Positions 9,861 to 17,994 of a DNA stretch of 64,000 nt are shown here, piece after piece. Numbering within the stretch: position 1 is the first letter of the stretch; each line of letters starts with the position of its first letter. Source of the stretch: Propionibacteriaceae bacterium (GTDB lineage Bacteria; Actinomycetota; Actinomycetes; Propionibacteriales; Propionibacteriaceae); contig JAPUEL010000032.1 in assembly GCA_027492545.1 (NCBI GenBank), positions 1-64,000 of the forward strand, read 5' to 3'. The notes below the pieces were generated by a model. That model was not told the origin of the DNA, searched no databases, and saw only the letters and a program-made list of their open reading frames with translations. A program made the position numbers and the translations under genes.

Positions 9861-12067
9861 CCGCGCGCATCGGCGTCATGACCTCGGGCGGCGATGCCCA
9901 GGGCATGAACGCCGCGGTGCGTGCCATCGTGCGCACCGGCATCCATGAGGGGGCCGAGGTCTTCGCCATCCGTGAGGGGTGGCAGGGGGCCATCGAAGGC
10001 GGAAGCCATATCGCCCACCTCGGCTGGAGCGACGTCTCCGGCATCCTGAACAAGGGCGGGACCGTCATCGGCACCGCCAGGTCGATGGAGTTCCGGACCC
10101 GCGAGGGGCAGCTGACCGCGACCCAGAATCTCATCCAGTGCGGCATCGACAGGCTGATCGTCATCGGTGGTGACGGCTCGCTGACGGGGGCCCGTAACCT
10201 GTGCGTGGCCTGGCCCACGTATGTGGCCGAACTCGTCGAGACGGGGCGGATCACTGCCGAGCAGGCTGAGGCACACCCCAGACTCCACATCGCCGGGCTG
10301 GTGGGATCCATCGACAACGACATGGTCGGCACGGACATGACCATCGGCACGGACTCCGCGTTGCACCGCATCACCGAGGCGATCGACGCGATCAGCTCGA
10401 CGGCCGAGTCCCACCGACGCACGTTCATCGTCGAGGTGATGGGCCGACACTGCGGCTATCTGGCGCTCATGAGCGCGATCGCCGGCGGCGCGGACTACAC
10501 CTTCCTGCCGGAGTCGCCGCCGCGCCCGGGGTGGGAGGACCGCATGGTCGAGGTTCTCGCCCGCGGCCGCGCCGCCGGACGGCGGGACTCGATCCTGGTG
10601 GTTGCCGAAGGCGCGGCGGACCGAGACGGCGCGCCCATCACGGCAGACCGGATCCAGGGGGTGCTCCGGGAGCGCGCCGGCGAGGAGGCCCGGATCACGA
10701 TCCTCGGCCACGTACAGCGGGGCGGCACGCCGTCGGCGTACGACCGCTGGATGGCGACGGCGTGCGGCGTCGAGGCGGTGCGACGCGTCCTTGACGCCGA
10801 CGACGACAGCGAGCCGGTGCTCGTGGGGGTCCGTCGTGACGCCGTCGCGGGGACCCCGCTCCTGGCGGCCGTCGAGGCCACCCACCGGATCAGCGAGTAC
10901 ATCGCGTCCGGCGAATACCCGTCGGCCGTCTCGGCGCGCGGCCACGGGTTCACCACGATGATCGACATCTACCGCATGCTGTCGGAGGCGAAACCGAGCG
11001 TCGCGCCCTCCGCCAACGCCCGGCGCATCGCGGTCATGCATGCCGGCGCGCTCGCCCCCGGCATGAATCAGCTCGCCCGCGTCGCGGTCAGGTCGGGCCT
11101 GGACCTCGGGCACCAGATGGTCGCGATCCAGGGCGGAGTTCCCGGCCTCATCAACGGCGACTTCCGTGAGGTGGAGTGGTCGGACGTCGAGGGCATGGCG
11201 CACACCGGCGGAGCCTCGTTCGGCACGCGTCGCTACGTGGCGCAGGAGAGTGAGCTGTACCAGATGGCGCGCTCCCTGGAGGAGAACAGGATCGACGCGC
11301 TGCTGGTCATGGGCGGATTCCATGCCTACGCCACCGTCGACCTGATGGAGAAGGAGCGCCGCCGCTATCCGGCGTTCAACATCCCCGTCGCGGTCCTTCC
11401 CGCCAGCATCGACAACAACCTGCCGGGCTGGCCCATGGCGGTGGGCGCCGACACGGCGCTCAACACCGTCGTCAACTCCATCGACATGGTGCGCATGTCC
11501 GCGTCGGCGAGCAAGCGGGCCTTCGTCGTCGAGACCATGGGCCGCACCTGCGGCTTCCTCCCGCTCGTCGGCGGCATCGCCGGTGGCGCCGAGAAGGCCT
11601 ACCTGCCGGAGACGGGCATCACCCTCGATCAGCTCTCGAGCGATGTTGAGGCGTTGGTCGACGCCTTCGAGACGGGCCGCAGCTTCTACCTGGCGGTGAT
11701 GGGCGAGGAGACCAGCCAGCACTACACCTCGGATGTGCTGGCCAAGATGTTCGAGGCCGAGGGCCACGGCCTCTACTCAGTGCGCCAAGCGGTTATCGGC
11801 CACATTCAGCAAGGTGGCAATCCCTCACCGTTCGACCGGATCAACGCCACACGGCTGGCCTACCAGGCCGTGGTGAATCTGGATCTGCAGTTGCGGGAGG
11901 GCAGCACGACCTACGTGGCGGCACACAGCCCCACGCCGGGCCTGATGGCGCCGCTGCGCGTGGTGACCGACGCGATGGACTGGGATCTGCAGCGCCCGCG
12001 GGAGCAGTGGTGGACCACCTTGAGGTCGGTCTTCGACAAGCTGAGCAGGCGCCCCGGCCAGGAGTAG
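9857..12067 (+). CDS. pfk: Tandem two-domain 6-phosphofructokinase, eukaryote-like
   Basis: This 736-residue protein contains two PFK domains in tandem, whereas usual bacterial PfkA has one of ~320 residues. The N-terminal half (about 1-385) looks catalytic: TSGGDAQGMNA near 10, GGDGS at 104-108 (glycine as in ATP-dependent enzymes), SIDND at 151-155, EVMGRHCGYLAL and GHVQRGGTPSA. Between GGDG and SIDND it carries an insertion ending in LVGSIDND, followed by GTDMTIGTDSALHRI, which closely follows animal and fungal PFK-1. The C-terminal half lacks GGDG (GGFHAY instead) but keeps NNLPG, GADTALNT, ETMGRTCGFLPL and GHIQQGGNPSPFDR, like the allosteric half of eukaryotic enzymes. The likely role is fructose-6-phosphate phosphorylation in glycolysis with internal allosteric control. 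The GTG start overlaps the DUF3052 stop. Confidence 0.92.
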   Translation: MTARIGVMTSGGDAQGMNAAVRAIVRTGIHEGAEVFAIREGWQGAIEGGSHIAHLGWSDVSGILNKGGTVIGTARSMEFRTREGQLTATQNLIQCGIDRLIVIGGDGSLTGARNLCVAWPTYVAELVETGRITAEQAEAHPRLHIAGLVGSIDNDMVGTDMTIGTDSALHRITEAIDAISSTAESHRRTFIVEVMGRHCGYLALMSAIAGGADYTFLPESPPRPGWEDRMVEVLARGRAAGRRDSILVVAEGAADRDGAPITADRIQGVLRERAGEEARITILGHVQRGGTPSAYDRWMATACGVEAVRRVLDADDDSEPVLVGVRRDAVAGTPLLAAVEATHRISEYIASGEYPSAVSARGHGFTTMIDIYRMLSEAKPSVAPSANARRIAVMHAGALAPGMNQLARVAVRSGLDLGHQMVAIQGGVPGLINGDFREVEWSDVEGMAHTGGASFGTRRYVAQESELYQMARSLEENRIDALLVMGGFHAYATVDLMEKERRRYPAFNIPVAVLPASIDNNLPGWPMAVGADTALNTVVNSIDMVRMSASASKRAFVVETMGRTCGFLPLVGGIAGGAEKAYLPETGITLDQLSSDVEALVDAFETGRSFYLAVMGEETSQHYTSDVLAKMFEAEGHGLYSVRQAVIGHIQQGGNPSPFDRINATRLAYQAVVNLDLQLREGSTTYVAAHSPTPGLMAPLRVVTDAMDWDLQRPREQWWTTLRSVFDKLSRRPGQE

Positions 12068-12071
12068 CACC

Positions 12072-12938
12072 TCACCCCTGGCAGCTGGCGACGACCACCC
12101 CGAAGGTCTCGGCGGCCTCGCATTCCAGGGCTGCGAGCTCTGCCAGGACCGGTGCGCCCGCGGGAACCGCCGACGGGATGGTGTCTCGGAAGATCAGCGT
12201 CTGGTTGTCCGCCTCGCGCCGGATCAGTGTGAACTCCACCTTCGCCGCGACACCGTCGTCCGCGCGCGTCCCTGTGAAGGCGCAGGACACGCCACCCGCG
12301 GCGCCGGTCATGGGCACATCCACGACCACCGACTCCGCCACCCCGGTGAAGGCCTGCTGTTGGTCGGTCACCAGGTCGCGGCACGCCTGGGCAAGGTCGT
12401 CGCCGACCGTGGTGAGGGTGACGGCCTGCACCCGGGTGTCCGAGAGCGGCTCGCGGACGCGCACGAGTCGACGGCTGTCCTGGACCAGCTCGTCGGCGTA
12501 CAGCTCCCACCCGTCGGGAACGACCAGGACCACGTCGCCGAGGTCGAGGACCGCTGGCGCGGTGCTCGGCGAGGGAGTGGGGGAGGGCGAGGCGAGCGGG
12601 GTAGGGGTCCCCGACGCGGAGCCCGCTGCGGTCGCCGGGGGCGCGGACGACTGCGTGGGCGCGGCGGCGGAGGCCGAGGGACTGGACGGCTCCGGGACGG
12701 ACTCGCGACCGCCGACCACGATGTAGAGCGCTGCGATCACCAGGGCCATGGCGAGGCCGAGGACCCCGATCGCCAGCCAGGCCCGGCGCGTGTCGCTGTC
12801 TCGCGGGGGCTCGGCGATTCCGCGCCTGGGCCCCAGGTTCGCCTGCGGGGGAGCGGAATCGTCGATCCCGCGCCTGGGAGGCGTCGCGGCGACGGGGGGC
12901 CGATTCTCCTCAGGCAGGGCACGTCGACCGGTGGTCAT
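12072..12938 (-). CDS. Membrane-anchored extracytoplasmic protein, unrecognised
   Basis: I do not recognise a characterised family in this 288-residue protein. A ~50-residue cytoplasmic N-terminus, with two similar PRRGI motifs near residues 22 and 38, precedes one hydrophobic helix (about 54-76). A Ser/Pro/Thr/Ala-rich linker of ~50 residues follows, then a globular C-terminal domain of ~150 residues with three cysteines that could form a disulfide. This is the layout of many actinobacterial surface-exposed proteins of unknown function. The ATG follows GGGAGGAGG. The gene starts 21 bases after the 3' end of the tRNA-Val gene with no terminator between, and converges on pfk with a 4-base gap. 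Confidence 0.7.
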   Translation of the reverse strand: MTTGRRALPEENRPPVAATPPRRGIDDSAPPQANLGPRRGIAEPPRDSDTRRAWLAIGVLGLAMALVIAALYIVVGGRESVPEPSSPSASAAAPTQSSAPPATAAGSASGTPTPLASPSPTPSPSTAPAVLDLGDVVLVVPDGWELYADELVQDSRRLVRVREPLSDTRVQAVTLTTVGDDLAQACRDLVTDQQQAFTGVAESVVVDVPMTGAAGGVSCAFTGTRADDGVAAKVEFTLIRREADNQTLIFRDTIPSAVPAGAPVLAELAALECEAAETFGVVVASCQG

Positions 12939-12959
12939 GGTGCCTCCTCCCGCGGTGTG

Positions 12960-13033
12960 TGGGCGCAGAGGGACTCGAACCCCCGACTCCCTGCTTGTAA
13001 GGCAGGTGCTCTAACCAACTGAGCTATGCGCCC
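12960..13033 (-). tRNA. tRNA-Val (anticodon UAC)
   Basis: Read on the minus strand, GGGCGCA pairs with TGCGCCC to form the acceptor stem, with discriminator A. The D arm (AGCTC...GAGC), a five-pair anticodon stem CCTGC/GCAGG and the T arm with GGTTCGAGTCC are all present. The anticodon loop CTTACAA gives TAC, which reads GUA and related valine codons. CCA is not encoded. The minus-strand sequence TGACCACTAGGGT just upstream may contain its -10. Confidence 0.95.
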
Positions 13034-13103
13034 CGGCGGAACCCAACCCTAGTGGTCAATGCCGGACGAGTGGGCCCACCCACGGTACCCCGGCAGCAGG
13101 GGG

Positions 13104-13559
13104 TCAACCGAGCTTGCCGCGCACCAGTGCGGCGATGGCCTTGCCCTCTGCCCGACCCTCTGCGCGCTGGGTCACGGCCTTGACCAGGGACCCCATGTGT
13201 TTCATCGTCGGTGCCTCGCCGAGCGCGGCCACCTCCTCGTCGACCAGCTGGGCCAGCTCTTCGGGGGTCAACGGCGTCGGGAGATAGCCGGCGATGAACT
13301 CCGCCTCGGAGGTCTCCCGGCTCGCCAGATCCTCGCGGCCCGCCTCAGCGTAGGTGGCGGCCGACTCCCTGCGCTTGCGCATCTCCCTGGCGACCACGGC
13401 CAACTCCTCGGTGTCGCTGAGCTCTCGGGCGGTTGCGCCCGCCACCTCCTCCACACCGATCGCCGCCATGACCATCCGGATGGTCGTCTTGGCGGCCTCG
13501 TCCTTGGCCCGCAGTGCAGCCGCGAGGTCCCTCTTCAGCCTGTCCTTGGTCGCACCCAT
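13104..13559 (-). CDS. GatB/YqeY domain-containing protein
   Basis: This is a 151-residue cytoplasmic protein of the YqeY family, whose fold matches the tail domain of the GatB subunit of tRNA-dependent amidotransferase and may bind tRNA; a precise role is not established. Family features include the N-terminal [13 protein letters not shown] helix, [13 protein letters not shown] in the middle, the conserved [17 protein letters not shown] and the C-terminal [18 protein letters not shown] helix. The ATG at 13559 is favoured by an upstream GGAAGAGGA. It is divergent from prfB with about 70 bases between the two starts. Confidence 0.9.
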   Translation of the reverse strand: MGATKDRLKRDLAAALRAKDEAAKTTIRMVMAAIGVEEVAGATARELSDTEELAVVAREMRKRRESAATYAEAGREDLASRETSEAEFIAGYLPTPLTPEELAQLVDEEVAALGEAPTMKHMGSLVKAVTQRAEGRAEGKAIAALVRGKLG

Positions 13560-13617
13560 GGCATCCTCTTCCTTCGTCGGGGTCCATTGTGGCAGGCTCC
13601 GGACCTTGAACTGACGG

Positions 13618-13623
13618 TAGGAT
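13618..13623 (+). promoter_or_regulatory. -10 element (TAGGAT) of prfB
   Basis: TAGGAT lies 8 bases before the GTG start of prfB. This suggests a transcript with almost no leader. No convincing -35 is seen. Confidence 0.35.
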
Positions 13624-13631
13624 GGTCGATC

Positions 13632-14744
13632 GTGGCTCACGATGACCTCTCCCAGCTCCTGTCAGACCTCGGTCGCTCACTCAGCTCGATCGAGGCGGTC
13701 GCGGACCTCGAGAAGCTGCGTGCCGAGATCGCGACCCTCGAGGACGAGGTCGCCGCTCCGGATCTCTGGGACGACCAGGACAACGCCCAGCGGGTGACCT
13801 CGCAACTCTCCTCGAAGCAGGGCGAGGTGGATCGGCTGGTCAGCCTCCGCTCCAGGCTCGAGGACGCGGATTTGATGCTTCAGATGGCCGAGGACGAGGG
13901 TGACGCGGAGGCACGCGAGGAGGTCACCCGGGACCTGCGCAAGCTGGCGCAGGACATCGAGGCGCTTGAGGTGCGCACGCTCCTCTCCGGCGACTACGAC
14001 TCCCGCGAGGCACTGGTCACGATCCGCGCGGAGGCCGGTGGGGTCGACGCCGCCGACTTCGCGGAGATGCTGATGCGCATGTACCTGCGTTGGGCGGACC
14101 GGCACGGCTATCCCACGGAGATTTACGACACGTCCTATGCGGAGGAGGCCGGCCTGAAGTCCGCCACCTTCGCGGTGAAGGCGCCCTTCGCCTACGGCAC
14201 GCTCTCCGTCGAACAGGGCACGCATCGCCTCGTGCGCATCTCCCCCTTCGACAACCAGGGCCGCCGGCAGACCTCCTTCGCGGGCGTCGAGGTCCTGCCG
14301 GTCACCGAGGAGACGGACCACATCGACATCCCCGAGGCGGAACTGCGGATCGACGTCTTCCGCTCATCGGGTCCCGGTGGTCAGTCGGTCAACACCACGG
14401 ACTCGGCGGTGCGCATCACGCATCTCCCGACCGGGATCGTCGTCAGCTGCCAGAACGAGAAGTCCCAGCTGCAGAACAAGGCAGCCGCCCTGCGCGTGCT
14501 GCAGTCGAGGCTGCTGGAGCGGGTCCGCCAGGACCGGGAGAAGGAGCTCAACGCACTCAAGAGCGACGGCGGCAACTCCTGGGGCGCGCAGATGCGCTCG
14601 TACGTGATGAACCCGTACCAGATGGTCAAGGACCTGCGCACGGAGCACGAGGTGGGCAACCCCGAGGCGGTCTTCGACGGCGACATCGACGGTTTCATCG
14701 ACGCTGGAATCCGCTGGCGCATGAGGGCGGACCTCGACGCCTAG
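13632..14744 (+). CDS. prfB: Peptide chain release factor 2
   Basis: RF2 recognises UGA and UAA and triggers hydrolysis of the finished peptide from tRNA. The 370-residue protein has the SPF anticodon-mimic tripeptide ([13 protein letters not shown], near residue 202) and the universally conserved GGQ ([15 protein letters not shown], near 250) that places water in the peptidyl-transferase centre. The reading frame is continuous, so the programmed frameshift that autoregulates RF2 in many bacteria is absent. The gene heads the prfB-ftsE-ftsX-smpB-ssrA block, a common actinobacterial order that couples cell division and ribosome rescue genes. Its TAG stop lies within a dispersed repeat (14740-14822). 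Confidence 0.97.
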   Translation: MAHDDLSQLLSDLGRSLSSIEAVADLEKLRAEIATLEDEVAAPDLWDDQDNAQRVTSQLSSKQGEVDRLVSLRSRLEDADLMLQMAEDEGDAEAREEVTRDLRKLAQDIEALEVRTLLSGDYDSREALVTIRAEAGGVDAADFAEMLMRMYLRWADRHGYPTEIYDTSYAEEAGLKSATFAVKAPFAYGTLSVEQGTHRLVRISPFDNQGRRQTSFAGVEVLPVTEETDHIDIPEAELRIDVFRSSGPGGQSVNTTDSAVRITHLPTGIVVSCQNEKSQLQNKAAALRVLQSRLLERVRQDREKELNALKSDGGNSWGAQMRSYVMNPYQMVKDLRTEHEVGNPEAVFDGDIDGFIDAGIRWRMRADLDA

Positions 14745-14822
14745 GGAATCACTGATCAATCATGTCCTGGCTGCGGCGCACCGGATCGGGCGATCTGACG
14801 CCCCTCCATCTGGATATGGACG
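14740..14822 (+). repeat. Dispersed ~80-bp intergenic repeat, copy A
   Basis: This segment begins CCTAGGGAATCACTGATCA and matches copy B at 36347-36427 at about 60 of the first 70 positions. It contains a near-palindrome (GATCGGGCGATC) and a potential small hairpin (TCCAT...ATGGA). It overlaps the prfB stop codon and ends at the hairpin at 14824. No open reading frame or full terminal inverted repeats are seen, so it may be a REP/MITE-like element or the remnant of an insertion-sequence end. Confidence 0.7.
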
Positions 14823-14823
14823 T

Positions 14824-14860
14824 CAAGCCCCGGAGCGCGTGTCGCGTTAGGCGGGGCTTG
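14824..14860 (+). terminator. Hairpin between prfB and ftsE
   Basis: CAAGCCCCG at 14824-14832 pairs perfectly with CGGGGCTTG at 14852-14860, and CGCG/CGCG can pair inside the loop. There is no T-run after it. It probably terminates prfB transcripts before the ftsE leader. Confidence 0.6.
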
Positions 14861-14930
14861 TGGCGGTGATCTACACTCGCTGTGCAACTGAGAGTTTCTC
14901 AGGATCTTCCCCACATTGTCGGAGTGCCGC

Positions 14931-15617
14931 GTGATCACGTTCGAGGACGTCACCAAGTTCTACCCAGGGCAGGAGCGCGCCGCTCTGCGCAATATCAACC
15001 TGGAGATCGGGCGCGGTGAGTTCGTCTTCCTCGTCGGCCAGTCGGGATCCGGCAAGACCACCTTCATCCGGCTCATCCTGCGGGAGTACCGGCCCACCAA
15101 GGGAACGCTGTACGTCGCCGGCAAGAACCTCACCACGATGAATCAGTGGAAGGTCCCGGCGCTCAGGCGGCAGATCGGCACGGTGTTCCAGGACTTCCGC
15201 CTCCTCCCGGGCAAGACGGTGTTCGAGAACGTCGCCTTCGCCCTGCAGGTGATCGGCAGGCCCGCCCGCGAGATCCGCAGCATCGTGCCGGACACTCTTG
15301 AGCTCGTGGGGCTGGCCGGCAAGGCTGACCGGCCCTCGGAGGAGTTGTCGGGCGGTGAGCAGCAACGCGTCGCCATCGCACGGGCCTTCGTCAACCGGCC
15401 CAAGATCCTGATCGCCGACGAGCCCACCGGGAACCTGGACCCCGAGACCTCCGTGGGCATCATGAAGCTGCTCGACCGGATCAACAAGGCCGACACCACC
15501 GTGATCATGGCCACCCACGACTCGTCCATCGTCGACCAGATGCGCCGCCGGGTGCTCGAGCTCCGCGACGGCGAGCTCGTGCGTGACCAGGCCAAGGGCA
15601 TCTACGGCACGGCGTAG
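14931..15617 (+). CDS. ftsE: Cell division ATP-binding protein FtsE
   Basis: FtsE is the cytoplasmic ATPase of the FtsEX complex, an ABC-transporter-like machine that uses ATP to activate peptidoglycan hydrolases at the division site. The 228-residue sequence has Walker [10 protein letters not shown] at 36-44, a Q-loop (VFQDFRLL), the [14 protein letters not shown] signature and Walker [14 protein letters not shown] followed by the H-switch ATHDSS. The GTG at 14931 is chosen because GGAG ends six bases upstream. ftsX starts 14 bases after its stop, and the M23 hydrolase follows, so an operon is likely. Confidence 0.97.
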   Translation: MITFEDVTKFYPGQERAALRNINLEIGRGEFVFLVGQSGSGKTTFIRLILREYRPTKGTLYVAGKNLTTMNQWKVPALRRQIGTVFQDFRLLPGKTVFENVAFALQVIGRPAREIRSIVPDTLELVGLAGKADRPSEELSGGEQQRVAIARAFVNRPKILIADEPTGNLDPETSVGIMKLLDRINKADTTVIMATHDSSIVDQMRRRVLELRDGELVRDQAKGIYGTA

Positions 15618-15630
15618 GGCAGGAGAGACT

Positions 15631-16533
15631 ATGCGGCATTCACTACGCGAGACCTGGTCAGGCCTCAAGCGCAACCTCGCGATGACCATCGCGGTCATCG
15701 TCACGATGGGCGTGTCCCTGTCGCTCCTCGGGGCGGGACTCCTCACGTCGATGGAGGTGGACCTGGCCAAGCGGAGTCTCTACGACCGGATCGAAATCTC
15801 GGTGTTCCTGTGCACCGAGAACACGCAGGGCGGGCGCTGCGAGGCAGGGAAGGCCACCACAGAGGCCCAGCGGGAGCAGATCCAGGCGACACTCGAGGCC
15901 AACCCCGAGGTGAGCGAGGTCCTCTACGAAAGCAAGGAGGCGGCGTTCGAGGAGTTCCAGCGCGTCTTCGCGGACTCGCCCGTCGTCGCGTCCCGCACCG
16001 CCGAGGACATGCAGGACTCGTTCCGCGTGAGCCTGGTGAACCCCGAGAACTACGAGGGCGTGGTGAGCGAGGCTCGCGGGCTCCAGGGCGTGCAGAACGT
16101 CCAGGATCTGCACACCGTCCTCGAGCCGATGTTCAAGTGGCTGGCCGCACTCCAATGGGCCACCATCACGATGAGCGTGCTGCTTCTGTTGGCCGCCTCG
16201 CTCCAGATCGCCAACACCATCCGGATGGCCGCCTTCACCCGCCGCCGCGAAATCGGGATCATGCGGCTGGTGGGAGCCTCCAACCTCTACATCCTGCTCC
16301 CGTTCCTCCTCGAGTCGCTCGTGGCCGGGGTCATCGGAATCGTGCTCGCCGCAGGAGCCCTGACCCTGGGGTACTGGGTGGTGATCGTGCAGAACGCGCA
16401 AACCTCAATCACCGCTTTACCGTGGATTGGTTGGGGCGACCTGGTCACTGCCATCCTTGCCATTGCGGCGGTGGGGATCGCCTTGTCGGTCATTCCCACC
16501 CTGCTGGCCACCAGAAAGTACCTGCGCGTCTAG
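15631..16533 (+). CDS. ftsX: Cell division permease-like protein FtsX
   Basis: FtsX is the membrane partner of FtsE. The 300-residue protein has one N-terminal transmembrane helix (about 21-45), a ~120-residue extracytoplasmic loop and three C-terminal helices, the standard FtsX layout. The loop contains two cysteines (LCTENTQGGRCEAG), which could form a disulfide. The segment RRREIGIMRLVGAS near residue 205 is the family's coupling region between helices. The ATG at 15631 follows AGGAGAG. The downstream M23 hydrolase is a likely periplasmic-side partner that FtsX would activate. Confidence 0.96.
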   Translation: MRHSLRETWSGLKRNLAMTIAVIVTMGVSLSLLGAGLLTSMEVDLAKRSLYDRIEISVFLCTENTQGGRCEAGKATTEAQREQIQATLEANPEVSEVLYESKEAAFEEFQRVFADSPVVASRTAEDMQDSFRVSLVNPENYEGVVSEARGLQGVQNVQDLHTVLEPMFKWLAALQWATITMSVLLLLAASLQIANTIRMAAFTRRREIGIMRLVGASNLYILLPFLLESLVAGVIGIVLAAGALTLGYWVVIVQNAQTSITALPWIGWGDLVTAILAIAAVGIALSVIPTLLATRKYLRV

Positions 16534-16553
16534 CAGCACGAAGGAGTGACAGC

Positions 16554-17975
16554 GTGAAACGGGAGCTTCCTTCCCTGCCCGGCAATCATCGCCCACTGAA
16601 CCGGATCGTCCGAGGCATCGTCGCCTCGGTGGTCGCTGTCTGCCTGACCGCTTCGCTGACGTCATGGTCGGCGGCTGACGAGCTCGACGACCGGAAATCG
16701 GAGCTGCAGGAGCAGATCGCCGAGCAGGCCGAGGCCGTCGAGGACGCCAACGCGGCACTCGCGTCGGCCGTGCAGGCGCACGACTCCGCCCGCGGTGAGC
16801 TGGCCTCCGCCGAGGCGCGCCTCGCTGAGGCCGAGGCGGCCGAACGCGAGGCCCACGCCCTCGACGAGAAGCGTGCGGCCGAGCTTGCCGAGGCCGAGCA
16901 CAGGCTCGAGCAGGCCAAGGCGGACGTCGCAGCCGCCATGGCGGCGCTGGACTCGGTGAACAAACGCCTCGACGAGGAGATCCTGGTCACCACCCAGCAG
17001 AACCACGGGCTGCTCAATCTCGCCATGCTCTTCTCCGACGTGACCGTGGCCAACCTCAACCAACGCGCGCAGCTGGCGCACACGCTGTTCGACTCCTCCG
17101 CCCGTCAGCTCGACGAGCTGGAGATGCGCCGGCTCATGCTGGAGGACGCCCAGGCGGCGGCCGATGCCGCCGAGGACGAGGCCGCGGCGGCACGAGAGGC
17201 GGCCGCGGCTCAGCTGCAGGCGAGCCAGGCGGCGGCCGAGGCGGCCGCAGACCTCCGCGCACAGGTGGCGACGCTCGTGGCTGAGACCCGTGACGCCGAG
17301 CAGACGGCCGAGAGCCAGCTGGCCTCCGAGGAACAGCGTCAGTCGGCGCTCGCGCAGGAGAGCGCCGCCGTCGAGAAGCGGATCCAGGCCAGGATCGCCG
17401 CCGAGAAGAAGGCTGCCGCAGAGAAGGCGGCCGCGGAGAAGGCGGCCGCGGAGAAGGCTGCTGCGGAGAAGGCTGCCAGGGAAGCGGCAGCCAGGACCAA
17501 GGCGGCTTCGTCGTCAACCACCAAGACCTCGCCCCCGGCCGCCGCGGCCCCCGCGCAGGCCAGCGCGTCAAGCTCGACGAGCTTCATGTACCCGGTGCCG
17601 GCGCGGATCACGTCGCGGTACGGCATGCGGCTCCACCCCGTCCTCGGATACTGGAAGCTGCACGACGGAACGGACTTCGGAGCAGCCTGTGGCACGCCCA
17701 TCCGTGCCGCCGCCTCCGGGACGGTCTCGGAGCGCTACTACAACTCCGGCTACGGCAACCGCCTCATGATCGACCACGGGCGCGTCGACGGTGACTACGT
17801 GACCACCGGCTACAACCACGCCTCCCGCTACATCGTCGGGGTCGGCCAACGCGTGTCCCGCGGCCAGGTGATCGGATACGTCGGCAACACCGGATACTCC
17901 ACCGGCTGCCACCTGCACCTCATGGTGTGGGAGAACGGCTCTGTGGTCAATCCGATGGCCCGGTGGTTCGGCTGA
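16554..17975 (+). CDS. Secreted coiled-coil M23 peptidoglycan endopeptidase
   Basis: This 473-residue exported protein combines a signal peptide (hydrophobic stretch about 20-35), a very long alanine/glutamate-rich coiled coil (about 40-310) and a C-terminal LytM/M23 domain. The layout is that of EnvC/NlpD-type partners of FtsEX. Zinc ligands appear intact: H and D in KLHDGTDFGA near residue 365, and HLH in GCHLHLMVW near 455. So unlike E. coli EnvC it may itself cut peptidoglycan cross-links. Tandem AAAEK units precede the catalytic part. The GTG at 16554 follows AAGGAG. Its place directly after ftsEX supports a role in daughter-cell separation. Confidence 0.88.
   Translation: MKRELPSLPGNHRPLNRIVRGIVASVVAVCLTASLTSWSAADELDDRKSELQEQIAEQAEAVEDANAALASAVQAHDSARGELASAEARLAEAEAAEREAHALDEKRAAELAEAEHRLEQAKADVAAAMAALDSVNKRLDEEILVTTQQNHGLLNLAMLFSDVTVANLNQRAQLAHTLFDSSARQLDELEMRRLMLEDAQAAADAAEDEAAAAREAAAAQLQASQAAAEAAADLRAQVATLVAETRDAEQTAESQLASEEQRQSALAQESAAVEKRIQARIAAEKKAAAEKAAAEKAAAEKAAAEKAAREAAARTKAASSSTTKTSPPAAAAPAQASASSSTSFMYPVPARITSRYGMRLHPVLGYWKLHDGTDFGAACGTPIRAAASGTVSERYYNSGYGNRLMIDHGRVDGDYVTTGYNHASRYIVGVGQRVSRGQVIGYVGNTGYSTGCHLHLMVWENGSVVNPMARWFG
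17398..17490 (+). repeat. Tandem 15-bp repeat encoding AAAEK units
   Basis: About five consecutive 15-base units encode A-A-A-E-K within the coiled coil of the M23 protein, varying only at a few positions. The result is a charged alanine-rich helix acting as spacer. Copy number in such arrays often varies between strains. Confidence 0.75.
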
Positions 17976-17982
17976 CCCGTGA

Positions 17983-17988
17983 CATACT
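17983..17988 (+). promoter_or_regulatory. -10 element (CATACT) of smpB
   Basis: CATACT lies exactly six bases before the smpB ATG and there is no Shine-Dalgarno, consistent with a leaderless smpB transcript in addition to read-through from ftsEX. Confidence 0.35.
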
Positions 17989-17994
17989 GGTCGA

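Noticed and set aside
9695-11767. 690-codon open frame antisense to pfk
   Set aside because: Same mirror-frame effect; the translation shows no family and no start signal, while the sense frame is a clear enzyme.
13059-13631. Long N-terminal extension of prfB
   Set aside because: It runs antisense to the YqeY gene and has no RF2 similarity. GTG at 13632 begins the RF2 domain.
13632-13740. Programmed +1 frameshift in prfB
   Set aside because: The frame is continuous from GTG 13632 and has no in-frame TGA with a slippery codon, so RF2 autoregulation by frameshift is absent.
17398-17490. CRISPR-like or regulatory tandem repeat
   Set aside because: The repeats are in frame, without unique spacers, and encode the AAAEK helix of the M23 protein.
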